From Salinisphaera hydrothermalis (GTDB taxonomy: Bacteria; Pseudomonadota; Gammaproteobacteria; Nevskiales; Salinisphaeraceae): a stretch of DNA of 64,000 nucleotides. Below are positions 32,946 through 42,330 of the stretch, piece after piece. The position numbers and the translations under genes are program-made. The notes under the pieces are model-generated. The model was not told where the DNA came from. It searched no databases and saw only the letters and a list, made by a program, of their open reading frames with translations. The stretch lies in the NCBI RefSeq assembly GCF_040361195.1, contig NZ_APNE01000008.1; one strand, 5' to 3'. Each line of letters starts with the position of its first letter. The stretch's first letter is position 1.

Positions 32946-35564
32946 TCAGGGGCCCGCCTGATCACCGAGTCCGGCGTCGACGATCTCACGCGTATTATCC
33001 GACAGATCAGCCTCGCCGACGCGCGCCAGCGCCTCGCGCATGCCGCCCGCATAAGGTTCGGCATAACGCCGCCAAGGTGCCAGCAGGCCGGCCAGTGCGG
33101 CCGCTAACTGCGGGTTAATCGCGTCAAGCCGCAGAATCTCGTCGGCGACGAGTGCGTACCCCGCCCGATCGGCGCGATGAAAGCCGAGCGGATTGCCCCG
33201 AACGAACCCGCCGACGAGCGCACGCACGCGATTGGGGTTGGTGAAATCGAACCGATCGTCGGCCAGCAGATTGCGGACCCGGGCCACCGTATCGCCGTCC
33301 TCGGTCGCGGCCTGGAGGCGCAGCCATTTGTCCATGACCAGCGGTTGATCGGCAAAACGCTCGGCGAAATCGGCGCGCGTTGCCTCTCGCTCCTCGCCCG
33401 GCAGATCCTGCAGCGCGTTCAGGGCCGCCATGCGATCGGTCATGTTATCCGCTGCATCATAGACGGCCTGCGCGCGCTTACGGATCGCTGGCGTATCCAG
33501 GCAAGCCAGGTAATCGAGCGCCGTGGCAAAAACACGACGCCGCCCCGCCGCGACTTGGTCGAATACATAACCGCCGCTGGGCGCATGCGCGTCGGCCAGT
33601 CGCTCCAGCTCGGCCTCGAAACGAGCGGCAATCTCACGTTTGACGTAACGACGCGCCGCTTCCACGGCGGCCACATCGATGGCATCGAATGCTTCGCCGA
33701 TCTGCGTCGCGCTCGGCACGGTGAGCATCTCCGCCAGCAGCGCGCGGTCGTCGGGCGGGTCGGCCAACAGCGCGGCGACTGCCGTCATCATGCCCTCGCC
33801 CAGCGCCGGCATTGGCTCGTCGTTCTGATGCGCAGTGACCGCCGCCTTTAACGTCGCTATGTACAGGCTTTGCGCGGCGTCCCAGCGCGATACCGGATCG
33901 GAATCATGCGCCATCAGGCGAACCAGCGCGTCGTCAGGCTGGTCGAATTCAAGCCGCACCGGCGCGGTCAGCCCACGCAGGACCGAAACGGTGGGCTCGG
34001 CGGCGAGACCGTCGAAGACGAACGTCTCGCGTTGCTCGATCAGCCGAACGATCTCCGGGGCCCTGACCACCTGCCCTGCGTCGTCGAACAAGGCGACCGA
34101 CACAGGAATATCGAAGTTGGGCTTGTTTTCCTGCCCGGGCGTAGCCGGCGTGGCCTGAGCCAGTTCCAGACTCAGTCGCCCGTCGGCGAAACGCGATGAC
34201 ACCCGCAACCGCGGCGTACCGGCAAAGGCGTACCAGTGCCGGAACTGGGCCAGATCCAGCCCGGTGGATTCCTCGATCGCGAGCACGAAATCCTCGATGG
34301 TCACGGCCTGGCCGTCGTGCTTGTCGAGATAGTGCTTGACCGCCTTGGTGAACGCCTCGCGCCCGGCCATCTGCGCCATCATGCGAATGAGCTCGGCGCC
34401 TTTTTCGTACACCGTGATGGTGTAGAAGTTGTTCATCTCGACGTACGACTCGGGCCGCACCGGATGGGCGCGCGGGCCGGCATCCTCGGGGAACTGCACA
34501 TCGCGAATCATGCGCACCTGTTCGATACGCGTCACCCCCGGCGAACCGTGGTCGATAGCGAACTGATGCTCGCGATACACCGTCAGCCCTTCCTTGAGCG
34601 AGAGCTGGAACCAGTCGCGACAGGTCACGCGATTACCGGTGTAGTTATGGAAGTATTCGTGGGCCACCACGTCGCGCACGCGGGCGAAGTCGCTATCCGT
34701 GGCGGTGTCCTGATGGGCGAAGATACAGGCCGTGTTGAAGATATTGAGGCTCTTGTTCTCCATCGCCCCCATGTTGAAGCTGCCGACGGCGACGGTCACG
34801 AACGAGTCGAGATCATATTCCAGGCCGTAGGTTGCCTCGTCCCACGCCATGGCGTCCTTGAGCGAGGCCATCGCGTGGTGACACTGGTCCTCGTTGCCGT
34901 GCTCGGTATACAACGCCAGCGCGACCTCGCGGCCGGAGGTGGTGGTGAAGGTATCGCGGATCACACCGAGATCGCCCGCGACCAGCGCAAACAGATAGCA
35001 CGGCTTGGCGAACGGATCTTCATAGACCGCGTAATGGCGGCCCTCGCCCGCAGCGCCCGATTCGATGCAGTTGCCGTTGGATAACAGCACCGGGTAACGC
35101 TCGGCGTCGGCTTCCACGCGCGTCGTATAGCGCGACATCACGTCCGGCCGATCAGGGAAATAAGTGATACGCGAGAAGCCGGTGGCTTCACATTGCGTAC
35201 ACAGCATGTCGTCCGAACGATACAGCCCTTCCAGCGAGAGATTGCGGTCCGGATCGATCTCCGTGACCACGGTAAGCGTGAAACGATCAGGCAGGCCGTT
35301 TAGCCACAAGCCGGTCTCGCTGACCTCCAGCGCCTCGTCCGCGACCGGCTCGTCGTCGACCGCGATGCTCACCAGGCGCAGATCGCGACCATCGAGCCAC
35401 CAGCGCCCGCCGGTACCGATCAACTGCGGATTACGCCGGACCGAATGCCGGGCGGTGACCCGGGTCGACCCATCCCGAATATCGAAATCGAGCGACACGC
35501 GGTCGATCAGATAGATCGATGCCTGATAATCGCTGCGGTACTTGCGCTGGGGAGTGCCGGTCAT
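32946..35564 (-). CDS. pepN: aminopeptidase N
   Basis: 872-residue M1-family zinc metallopeptidase, normal length for E. coli-type PepN. Substrate-binding GAMEN (266-270) and zinc motif HEYFH (302-306) with the downstream Glu in LKEGLTVYREHQF are intact. The central beta domain and the long helical C-terminal domain follow. It clips N-terminal residues from peptides in the cytoplasm. It lies 30 bp downstream of the KAS III-like gene and shows no obvious link to phosphate. Confidence 0.96.
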   Translation of the reverse strand: MTGTPQRKYRSDYQASIYLIDRVSLDFDIRDGSTRVTARHSVRRNPQLIGTGGRWWLDGRDLRLVSIAVDDEPVADEALEVSETGLWLNGLPDRFTLTVVTEIDPDRNLSLEGLYRSDDMLCTQCEATGFSRITYFPDRPDVMSRYTTRVEADAERYPVLLSNGNCIESGAAGEGRHYAVYEDPFAKPCYLFALVAGDLGVIRDTFTTTSGREVALALYTEHGNEDQCHHAMASLKDAMAWDEATYGLEYDLDSFVTVAVGSFNMGAMENKSLNIFNTACIFAHQDTATDSDFARVRDVVAHEYFHNYTGNRVTCRDWFQLSLKEGLTVYREHQFAIDHGSPGVTRIEQVRMIRDVQFPEDAGPRAHPVRPESYVEMNNFYTITVYEKGAELIRMMAQMAGREAFTKAVKHYLDKHDGQAVTIEDFVLAIEESTGLDLAQFRHWYAFAGTPRLRVSSRFADGRLSLELAQATPATPGQENKPNFDIPVSVALFDDAGQVVRAPEIVRLIEQRETFVFDGLAAEPTVSVLRGLTAPVRLEFDQPDDALVRLMAHDSDPVSRWDAAQSLYIATLKAAVTAHQNDEPMPALGEGMMTAVAALLADPPDDRALLAEMLTVPSATQIGEAFDAIDVAAVEAARRYVKREIAARFEAELERLADAHAPSGGYVFDQVAAGRRRVFATALDYLACLDTPAIRKRAQAVYDAADNMTDRMAALNALQDLPGEEREATRADFAERFADQPLVMDKWLRLQAATEDGDTVARVRNLLADDRFDFTNPNRVRALVGGFVRGNPLGFHRADRAGYALVADEILRLDAINPQLAAALAGLLAPWRRYAEPYAGGMREALARVGEADLSDNTREIVDAGLGDQAGP

Positions 35565-35594
35565 CGAGCGTCCTTCGAGAAAATAAGGCGTGTT

Positions 35595-36716
35595 TCAGCG
35601 GCGGCGAAGCACGACACTGCCGGCCGAATAGCCGGCGCCGAAGCCGCAGAGCACGCCGACGTCGCCCGCCTGCAAGTCATCCGAGAATTTATGGAAGACA
35701 ATGACGGGCGACGCCGAGCTGGTGTTGCCGTACTCCGCCAGCACCGAGGGCATTTCGCCGTTTTCCGGCGCGCGGCCGAGCACGCGTTTGGCGATCAGCG
35801 TGTTCATGTTGATGTTGGCCTGATGCAGCCATAGCCGCTTCAGATCGCTCGCGGCCAGCTCGTGCTCGCCGACATGATTCACGATCATCTCCGCCACCAT
35901 CGGGCCGACTTCCTTGAACACGCGCCGTCCATTCTGCACGAACAGGCGATCGGCGTCCGATCTCGGCTCGATTTCGCTGCGATTGAGAAAGCCGAAGTTG
36001 TTGCGGATATTGTTGGAAAACTGCGTTGCCAAACGGGTGCCGAGCACCTCGAATCCTTGGCCGGCCGGCACATCATCGGCATGCTCGAGCAATGCGGCGG
36101 TACAGACGTCACCAAAAATGAAATGGCTGTCGCGGTCCCGGAAGTTCAGGTGCGCCGAGCAGATTTCCGGATTCACCATCAGCACGCGTCGCGCGCTGCC
36201 CGAGCGGATCATGTCGGCCGCGGTCTGGATGCCGAAGGCCGCCGAGGCACAGGCCACGTTCAGATCGAACCCGTAGCGTCCGCCGCCCAGAAACTCCTGC
36301 ACTTCGACTGCCAGCGCCGGATACGGCCGCGGCAGATTGGAACAGGCCACCAGGACCACGTCGATATCCTCGGCACGGCGCCCGGCCGCCTCGAGACAGG
36401 GCCCGATCGCCGCAAGCGCCATCTCACACTGAAGCGACGGTTCGTCGTTGCTGCGCGTACGAATGCGCGGATGCATCACTTCGGGATCCAGGATGCCGGC
36501 CTTGTCCACCACGTAGCGACTTTCGATGCCCGAGGCCTTGGTGATGAACTCGCTGCTCGAGTGCGACAGCGGCGCCACACGACCGGCGGCGATATCGTCG
36601 GCGTGCTGTTCGTTATAAATATCCACGTAGGCGTTAAACGACGCCACGAGTTCATCGTTGGAAATCGCCTCGGGCGGCGTATACAGCCCCGAGGCCGTCA
36701 GAACGACATTGCTCAC
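35595..36716 (-). CDS. beta-ketoacyl-ACP synthase III family protein
   Basis: 373-residue thiolase-fold condensing enzyme with the FabH triad: C156 in NVACASAA, H298 in LWLHQANINMN and N331 in EYGNTSSASP. It is about 50 residues longer than FabH of E. coli, with an N-terminal insert (about 25-60). The length and pattern resemble the second KAS III of Pseudomonas aeruginosa (PA3286) that joins longer acyl-CoA from beta-oxidation to malonyl-ACP, as I recall it. It is not in a fatty-acid gene cluster here, so the exact acyl substrate is open. Confidence 0.88.
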   Translation of the reverse strand: MSNVVLTASGLYTPPEAISNDELVASFNAYVDIYNEQHADDIAAGRVAPLSHSSSEFITKASGIESRYVVDKAGILDPEVMHPRIRTRSNDEPSLQCEMALAAIGPCLEAAGRRAEDIDVVLVACSNLPRPYPALAVEVQEFLGGGRYGFDLNVACASAAFGIQTAADMIRSGSARRVLMVNPEICSAHLNFRDRDSHFIFGDVCTAALLEHADDVPAGQGFEVLGTRLATQFSNNIRNNFGFLNRSEIEPRSDADRLFVQNGRRVFKEVGPMVAEMIVNHVGEHELAASDLKRLWLHQANINMNTLIAKRVLGRAPENGEMPSVLAEYGNTSSASPVIVFHKFSDDLQAGDVGVLCGFGAGYSAGSVVLRRR

Positions 36717-36812
36717 CGCAGCTCCTGATCTCGATGGTTCGACGATGGGTCAATTCTGGCCTGCGGGGGCGACGGCCACAACCAGCAGCGCCCGAGCCGC
36801 CATTCAGGGGCT

Positions 36813-38252
36813 TTATGCATGCATGCCCGTCTCGGCCAGCGCCCGATCGATGAACGGCCCGACATCCACTTCGTGACGCACCGACAGGTGCGAACCGTCG
36901 TACCACTGCAAGGGGGGCTCGCCCCAGTGGTGCCACAACGCCAGCGGCTGTTCCGGCGCAATCAGCTGATCGGCGGTTGCCGCGAAGATATAGCGTCGCG
37001 CCTGCGGTACGCGTGGCTCGGCGATCAGCGGCGATACCGCAGCCAACCGTTCCCCGACAGCCGACGCACTCAACCCGCGCGCCTCCAGATAACGCGCGTG
37101 TGCGGTCGGCAAATGCTGCCAGAGCGTAGCCGGTATGTCGGTCATCGGAATACCGGCGATCACACAGGCCAGATCGGGCTCGTGGGCGGCCAGCAGCGCG
37201 GCATGATAGCCGCCGAGGCTATAGCCGAGCACGCCGATGCGTGCATCCGGGTCTACGCTGCGAATCCACGCGATGCAGCTGCGCAGATCGATCAACGACT
37301 GCGCCTGGGCATGCATCAGGTCGGCGAGCGGGCCATCGAGGAACAGGCCACCGGTCAATGGCGTCGCCCGACGCACGCCGTGCAACGGCAGGATCGGCAT
37401 CATCACGTTCAGTCCGAGCCGTCCGTAGAGGCGGCCGATGTCGAACAGCTGAAAATCGAGCCCGGCCACGCCCATGCGATAACCATGCACGCACAACAGC
37501 CAGGGCCGACCGCGCCCCTCCCCGTGGCGCAGAATCCGTGCCGCCATCGTGCGGTTATTTACATGGCCCTGCCAGCGCTCGATGCCCGGCAAGACCGGGT
37601 CGGGGGTATAGCGCGACGCCGCGGTAAGCCATTCATAATCGACGCCGAACGTTCGCACGCGCTCGATTTGCGGTGACTCGAACGGCGCGACGACGCCGTG
37701 CAGCCTCTCCGGATGATGCAACCAGTCTTGTGAAGCCGCGGCCTTGCCGATGACATCCAGCTCGCGGATATCGGTGTCGACGGCGGCGCCGCGCGGCACA
37801 CGCGCACAGTTGATGAAAAAGCCCAGCAACGCCGCGTCGCTGGCCATCTTGGCGAGCAACTTCACCCGAGTGGTTGGCGGCGATACGTCGACGGGCACTG
37901 GATGCTGTACCCGCAACGCCCATCCCGCCACGATGAAGGTGGCCCCGCCGCCGATGATCAGAACCAGGCTTTCCCACAGGCCCAACCAATACCCCAGAAC
38001 GGCCGCAAGCACGGCACTGACCGGGCCGGCCAGCGCCATGTGATAACAGAGCTGGCGATCGCCGGCCCAGAGAAGCTGTCCGGCACCGGTGGCGATCAGC
38101 ACCACCCCCGGGAGAGTGCCCAGAATGGCAACGACCCAGTTCGTCGGCCAGGCCGCGATCAGCCAGAACAGGCCTACGGCAAGCACGACCGCCGCCGACT
38201 TGAAACGGCGCGGCTGCCAGCGCATCGGCGATGGGTCGGGCAATGGCTCCAC
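36813..38252 (-). CDS. membrane-anchored alpha/beta hydrolase
   Basis: 479-residue protein with four hydrophobic segments in the first 115 residues (about 19-35, 39-60, 71-92, 95-113), followed by an alpha/beta hydrolase domain. Nucleophile elbow GYSLGG (S345), likely acid D428 in ATADQL and H455 in DGSHLSV. The C-terminal half looks like a dienelactone hydrolase/acyl-peptidase-like fold. The substrate is unknown. The start is GTG 38252, just after the stop of the small membrane protein; an ATG at 38225 is an alternative. It forms a two-gene unit with that membrane protein. Confidence 0.75.
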   Translation of the reverse strand: MEPLPDPSPMRWQPRRFKSAAVVLAVGLFWLIAAWPTNWVVAILGTLPGVVLIATGAGQLLWAGDRQLCYHMALAGPVSAVLAAVLGYWLGLWESLVLIIGGGATFIVAGWALRVQHPVPVDVSPPTTRVKLLAKMASDAALLGFFINCARVPRGAAVDTDIRELDVIGKAAASQDWLHHPERLHGVVAPFESPQIERVRTFGVDYEWLTAASRYTPDPVLPGIERWQGHVNNRTMAARILRHGEGRGRPWLLCVHGYRMGVAGLDFQLFDIGRLYGRLGLNVMMPILPLHGVRRATPLTGGLFLDGPLADLMHAQAQSLIDLRSCIAWIRSVDPDARIGVLGYSLGGYHAALLAAHEPDLACVIAGIPMTDIPATLWQHLPTAHARYLEARGLSASAVGERLAAVSPLIAEPRVPQARRYIFAATADQLIAPEQPLALWHHWGEPPLQWYDGSHLSVRHEVDVGPFIDRALAETGMHA

Positions 38253-38253
38253 G

Positions 38254-38586
38254 TCAGCGGCTCACGATGCCGTACGCCAGCGCGACGGCCACGGCAATCG
38301 CGAGCGCGATCTCCGCGACCCAGAACAATGGATGCCGCTTGTCGGTCAGCCAGGTCGCGAGCGCCGCGACGATCGTCACGCCGACACCCAATTCGGTCGC
38401 CACCCAGATATCGGTCAACCCTGGACCGTCGGCGGCCACCTGAGGAAAAGGCCAGATCAGCAGGCAGATCACCGCGCCAGCCAGGCTCGCCAGGACGGCC
38501 AGCGTTAATACGGCCCAGTTGACGAACGAGAGAAACTTCAGAATCCGACCTTGCGCCACACGCATCGCGATATCGTCTCGTGGCAT
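38254..38586 (-). CDS. small three-helix membrane protein
   Basis: 110-residue inner-membrane protein with three hydrophobic segments (about 22-45, 61-77, 88-107) and a short polar N-terminus MPRDDIAMRV. No named domain is recognised. The start is ATG 38586, since a longer frame would run into the divergent hydrolase gene 31 bp away. One base separates its stop from the membrane-hydrolase start, so the two may act together. Confidence 0.65.
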   Translation of the reverse strand: MPRDDIAMRVAQGRILKFLSFVNWAVLTLAVLASLAGAVICLLIWPFPQVAADGPGLTDIWVATELGVGVTIVAALATWLTDKRHPLFWVAEIALAIAVAVALAYGIVSR

Positions 38587-38617
38587 AGTAGCCCGCCATT
38601 CGAATGCCCGTCCATCG

Positions 38618-39142
38618 ATGACGCAACGCTCGGATTCACCCCGCGTGGTATTCGCCCACGGCAAGGAAAGCGGCCCCTGGGGCTCGAAGATCCAGCATCT
38701 CGCCGCTATCGCGTGCGACCTCGGCTTCGCCGTGGATAGCCCGGATTATCAGGGCGTAGACGATCCTCGCGAACGGGTCACTCGGCTGCTCGAAATCAAG
38801 CCGATCGGCCAACCGCTGGTGCTGGTCGGTTCCAGCATGGGCGGCTATGTCAGTGCGATGGCCTGCGCGGAACTCGCGCCGGATGCGTTGCTCCTCATGG
38901 CCCCTGCTCTGTATTTGAACGGCTATCCGGGCGATCCGCGCGATTGCCCGGCCGACACGGTGGTCATCCACGGCTGGCACGACGATATCGTGCCGGTGGA
39001 CGCCAGCATCACCTTCGCCCGGCCGCGCGCTGCTGCACTCCATCTGGTCGCCGACGGGCATCGGCTGACCGACAGCATCGACTTCATCGGTCGGGTGTTC
39101 GCCGACCAGCTCAAGCGGGTCGGCACTGCGGAAAGGGGCTAA
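38618..39142 (+). CDS. small alpha/beta hydrolase (YqiA-like)
   Basis: 174-residue hydrolase with the fold trimmed to a minimum: N-terminal FAHGKESGPWGSK, nucleophile elbow GSSMGG (S73), acid D122 or D123 in HGWHDDIVP and H148 in ADGHRL. It resembles the YqiA/YcfP-type esterases. It is divergent from the small membrane protein across 31 bp and converges on pstA2 (4 bp apart). The ATG at 38618 is chosen because homology begins there; longer frames overlap the divergent gene. Confidence 0.8.
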   Translation: MTQRSDSPRVVFAHGKESGPWGSKIQHLAAIACDLGFAVDSPDYQGVDDPRERVTRLLEIKPIGQPLVLVGSSMGGYVSAMACAELAPDALLLMAPALYLNGYPGDPRDCPADTVVIHGWHDDIVPVDASITFARPRAAALHLVADGHRLTDSIDFIGRVFADQLKRVGTAERG

Positions 39143-39146
39143 GCGA

Positions 39147-40034
39147 CTAGCTTTTATCCAGCCGGCTGAGAACGAGCCGCGATCCAAGCGTGATGGCCAG
39201 CGCGAAGAACGTGATCAGAAGCGCCGCCGCGAAGGCGAGCTTGTGGGCCGACTCGAAAGGCTCGTTGATGAACGACCATATGACGTACGTCAGATAACCC
39301 ACCGGCTCATGCGTCAAGTGGCCGTTCCACGTGTAGTTGGACCAGCCGACGGTGTAGATCAGGGGCGCCGTCTCGCCCATGGACAGAGCCATGGCCAACA
39401 ACAGACCGGTCAGAATGCGGCCCGCACAACTGGGCATCAACACGCGCAGAATCACGCTCGCCTCAGAGGCTCCGAGAGAGTATGCAGACTCGCGCAGACT
39501 GCCCGGCAAGGCCATCAGCGCAAGCTCGGTGGTGCGGGCAATGTACGGGATAATCATGATCGCGAGCGTGATCGCGCCTGCAAGCACGGAGAAATGCCAA
39601 CCCAGCGTCACCACCATGGTGATGTAACCAAACAGACCCAGCACGATCGACGGCACCCCGACCAGCACATCGCCCATGAAACGCACCACCCGCGAGAACA
39701 GATGATGGCGTTTCTCGGAGGTATATACGCCGACTCCGATACCCAGCGGGCCGGCGATGGCGACCGAGCCGACGGTGAGCAACACCGTGCCCTCAATCGC
39801 GTTCAGGAGGCCGCCCGATACGCCCTGTGTGGATTCGGTGAACAACTTGAGATTGAGTGCGGGAAACCCGCCCACGGTGATTTCCACCAGAATATCGACC
39901 AGCGCAGCAGCCAGAATCAGGAAACTGGCGCCGCAGATGGCCCAGCCAGTGTAGCTGACCAGCCGCCGCCGGTGGTAGAGAACCCGTGCTCTCGAATCGA
40001 GGGCGAACGTCGTATTGGCAAACGATTCACTCAT
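39147..40034 (-). CDS. pstA: phosphate ABC transporter permease PstA (system 2)
   Basis: 295-residue second PstA homologue, inner membrane, six main hydrophobic segments, with EAA loop LRESAYSLGASEASVI and GETAPLIYTVG downstream. It is clearly different from PstA 1 (25466-26299), so it is not a recent copy. It is the last gene of a pstS2-C2-A2 operon that lacks pstB and phoU. The stop meets the convergent hydrolase gene 4 bp away, so no room is left for an ATPase gene. Confidence 0.92.
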   Translation of the reverse strand: MSESFANTTFALDSRARVLYHRRRLVSYTGWAICGASFLILAAALVDILVEITVGGFPALNLKLFTESTQGVSGGLLNAIEGTVLLTVGSVAIAGPLGIGVGVYTSEKRHHLFSRVVRFMGDVLVGVPSIVLGLFGYITMVVTLGWHFSVLAGAITLAIMIIPYIARTTELALMALPGSLRESAYSLGASEASVILRVLMPSCAGRILTGLLLAMALSMGETAPLIYTVGWSNYTWNGHLTHEPVGYLTYVIWSFINEPFESAHKLAFAAALLITFFALAITLGSRLVLSRLDKS

Positions 40035-40040
40035 GTTCGA

Positions 40041-41048
40041 TTACTCTCTTACCTGCCAGAGCAGCAGCCGTGCGACGGCGTTGACAATCACACCGATGAT
40101 CAGCAGCACGAGGCCGATCTCGGTAAGACTGTTCACCGCCATCCCGGTCGGATCCTGTAGAGCGCTGTCCAGCTGCGAAACGATGAATGCCGCCATTGTG
40201 GACATCGGATTATAAATATTGTCCGGTACCGCCAGTGCGTTGCCACTGACCATGAGAACCGCCATGGTTTCGCCCAGCGCCCGTCCCAGTCCGAGAATCG
40301 CGACGCCGATGATAGCGCGCCGGACCTGCGGCATGACCACCTTGCGCACCACTTCGAAACGCGTCGCGCCCAGTGCGAAACCGGCCTCGACCTCGCTCTG
40401 GGCTACTGCGGAAATAGCCTCGCGCACATTCGCCGTAATGATGGGCACGACCATCAGCGCCAGCACGATGCCCGCCGTCAGCAGACCATAGCCGGCGCCG
40501 ACCGGACCGCCGAAACCGGGGATAAAGCCGAGCACATCCGCCATGTACGGATAAATGTAGTGCGCGGCCAACGGTATGACGACAACATACCCCCATAGCC
40601 CGAACACCACGCTGGGTACCGCAGCCAGCAATTCCACGACCGCCGCGACCAAATCTCGAATACCGGCCGGAACGATCTCAGCGATGAACATCGCCGCCAG
40701 CACTCCGACGGGGACCGCGAACAACAGCGCCAGACCGGAACTCGCCAGAGTGCCAAAAATCAGAAAGAAAATGCCGTAGCTCGCGCCCGGCAACACCATG
40801 TGGCCGTCGACCGTGGTAGGCGTGCCGTATTGACTGCCCAGATCCCAGTCGTTACTGCCCAGAAAGCCGAATCCGTTGAATTGGAGTGCCGGCCACGCCT
40901 GCCAGGTTAAAAAAACAAAAAGCCCGATCAAGAGCGCGGGAATGACCAGCGCGAATACGCGCAGCAACAAGCTGAAAAATGCACGCTGAACTTTCTGCCA
41001 GCTGGCATTGCGCCGCGTGGTGAGGGAACCCTCGATAACGTCGGACAT
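40041..41048 (-). CDS. pstC: phosphate ABC transporter permease PstC (system 2)
   Basis: 335-residue second PstC homologue. After an approximately 30-residue tail come six membrane segments with a larger periplasmic loop in the first half (GSNDWDLGSQYGTPTTVDGH region, about 65-85) than in PstC 1. The EAA loop EVEAGFALGATRFEVV and LGRALGETMAVLMVSGNAL are conserved. Six base pairs separate it from pstA2. It needs an ATPase not encoded in this operon. Confidence 0.92.
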   Translation of the reverse strand: MSDVIEGSLTTRRNASWQKVQRAFFSLLLRVFALVIPALLIGLFVFLTWQAWPALQFNGFGFLGSNDWDLGSQYGTPTTVDGHMVLPGASYGIFFLIFGTLASSGLALLFAVPVGVLAAMFIAEIVPAGIRDLVAAVVELLAAVPSVVFGLWGYVVVIPLAAHYIYPYMADVLGFIPGFGGPVGAGYGLLTAGIVLALMVVPIITANVREAISAVAQSEVEAGFALGATRFEVVRKVVMPQVRRAIIGVAILGLGRALGETMAVLMVSGNALAVPDNIYNPMSTMAAFIVSQLDSALQDPTGMAVNSLTEIGLVLLIIGVIVNAVARLLLWQVRE

Positions 41049-41089
41049 AGCAATTGTGATCTGCTGGCCGGAAATGCGAACGCATAAGA

Positions 41090-41129
41090 GCCGGGCCCCG
41101 ACGGCGCCGATGCGCCGCCGGAGCCCGGC
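41090..41129 (-). promoter_or_regulatory. large hairpin between pstS2 and pstC2
   Basis: A long stem with GCCGGGC/GCCCGGC outer arms (41090-41096, 41123-41129) and further GC pairs inside, about 20 bp after the pstS2 stop. No U-run is seen. By analogy with pstS mRNAs it may protect the pstS2 message from 3' decay and lower pstC2 expression. Confidence 0.6.
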
Positions 41130-41151
41130 CCGCTAACGCTGCATCCGGACT

Positions 41152-42219
41152 TTAGCCGTGGATCTTATTGATCTGGTCCATCGTCAGCTGACGCGCCTTG
41201 GCCGGGAGCGGCATGAAGTGCACCGGCTTGAGGAACTCCATGCTGTTACCGCCGTCGGAGCTTACCGCCCAAGTCAGGAACTGCTTGAGTTCCTTGGCGG
41301 TTTCCTTGTTCGGCTGCTTGGAGTCAACCAGCACGTATTCGTAGTTGATGATCGGATACGACTGCTTGCCCTTGGCGTAGATCAGGCTGATACGCTCACT
41401 CTTCGGCGTCTTGGGCACCATCTGCGCGGCGGCCGCCGGCACGGTCTGCTTGTTCGGCAGCACATAGTTGCCCGACTTGTTCTTCAGCTTGGCTTCGCCC
41501 AAGCCGGCCTTGTCGGTCTGGTCCTTGTAGCTCACGCCGATGTACGCGATCGAGTACGGGTTGTTTTGCAGTGCGGTCACCATGCCGGAGTTGCCGGTGG
41601 CACCGATGGCGCCCTGCACGCTTGGCCAGCTCACCGTCGTGCCGTAGTGCGCCTTCCAGTTATTCGCCGACTTGGTCAGGAACTGCGTGAACAGGAAGGT
41701 ATCGCCACTGCCATCAGCACGATGAATCGGCACGATGCGCTTGTGCGGCAGATGGGCGCCGCTGTTCATCGATTCGATTTTCTTGTTGTCCCAGTAACGG
41801 ATTTTGCCGCTATAGATATCGGCCAGTACCGGGCCGCTCAGCTTCAGATGATCGCTGTTGGCATTCGGCACGTTGTAGTTGATCATCTGCGACGAGATGG
41901 CGACCGGGATGTTGAGCATGCTCGGATGCTTTTTCATCTGCGCGCCGCTCAAGTAGGCGTCGGACGACCCCATCTGAACGATGCCCTGGGTGGATTGCGC
42001 GATACCGGTACCGCTGCCCGTGGCCGCGGTATTGATTTGGACGCCTTCGTGTTTTTTCGTGTACGCCGGAACCCAAAGGTTGAACAGCGGGTAAAGAAGG
42101 CTCGAGCCCGTCTCGGTAAGACTGGTGGCGGCAAAAGCGGTGCCGACCGACGACGCGGCGAGGGCAACGCCCACCAGCAGAAGGGCCGAGCGGCCGCGAT
42201 GTGTCCGTTTCACAAACAT
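41152..42219 (-). CDS. pstS: phosphate-binding protein PstS (system 2)
   Basis: 355-residue periplasmic binding protein. Signal peptide of about 30 residues ending GTAFA, mature start ATSLTETGSSLLYPL. Ligand motifs TETGSSLLYP, MGSSDAYLS and HRADGSGDTF match PstS positions but differ from PstS 1 (TGSS for GATF), suggesting a distinct lineage. CAGGAG and GAGG precede the ATG. It heads the pstS2-C2-A2 operon and has its own Pho box, so it should be induced by phosphate starvation. Confidence 0.93.
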   Translation of the reverse strand: MFVKRTHRGRSALLLVGVALAASSVGTAFAATSLTETGSSLLYPLFNLWVPAYTKKHEGVQINTAATGSGTGIAQSTQGIVQMGSSDAYLSGAQMKKHPSMLNIPVAISSQMINYNVPNANSDHLKLSGPVLADIYSGKIRYWDNKKIESMNSGAHLPHKRIVPIHRADGSGDTFLFTQFLTKSANNWKAHYGTTVSWPSVQGAIGATGNSGMVTALQNNPYSIAYIGVSYKDQTDKAGLGEAKLKNKSGNYVLPNKQTVPAAAAQMVPKTPKSERISLIYAKGKQSYPIINYEYVLVDSKQPNKETAKELKQFLTWAVSSDGGNSMEFLKPVHFMPLPAKARQLTMDQINKIHG

Positions 42220-42270
42220 AAACCTCGTGCTCCTGAAAAGTTCGTTGCGTCATGCATTGGTGCGACAGCA

Positions 42271-42304
42271 ACTATGCGCGTGGTTTATGAAGCTCTTGTG
42301 ACAG
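42271..42304 (-). promoter_or_regulatory. Pho box and -10 of pstS2
   Basis: Minus strand CTGTCAC-AAGA-GCTTCAT (42286-42304), repeats 11 bp apart, then 10 bp to -10 CATAGT (42271-42276). About 50 bp upstream of the pstS2 ATG. First repeat near perfect, second 4-5 of 7. Confidence 0.75.
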
Positions 42305-42330
42305 CAACCTTTTTTTCTGACGTGCGGCCA

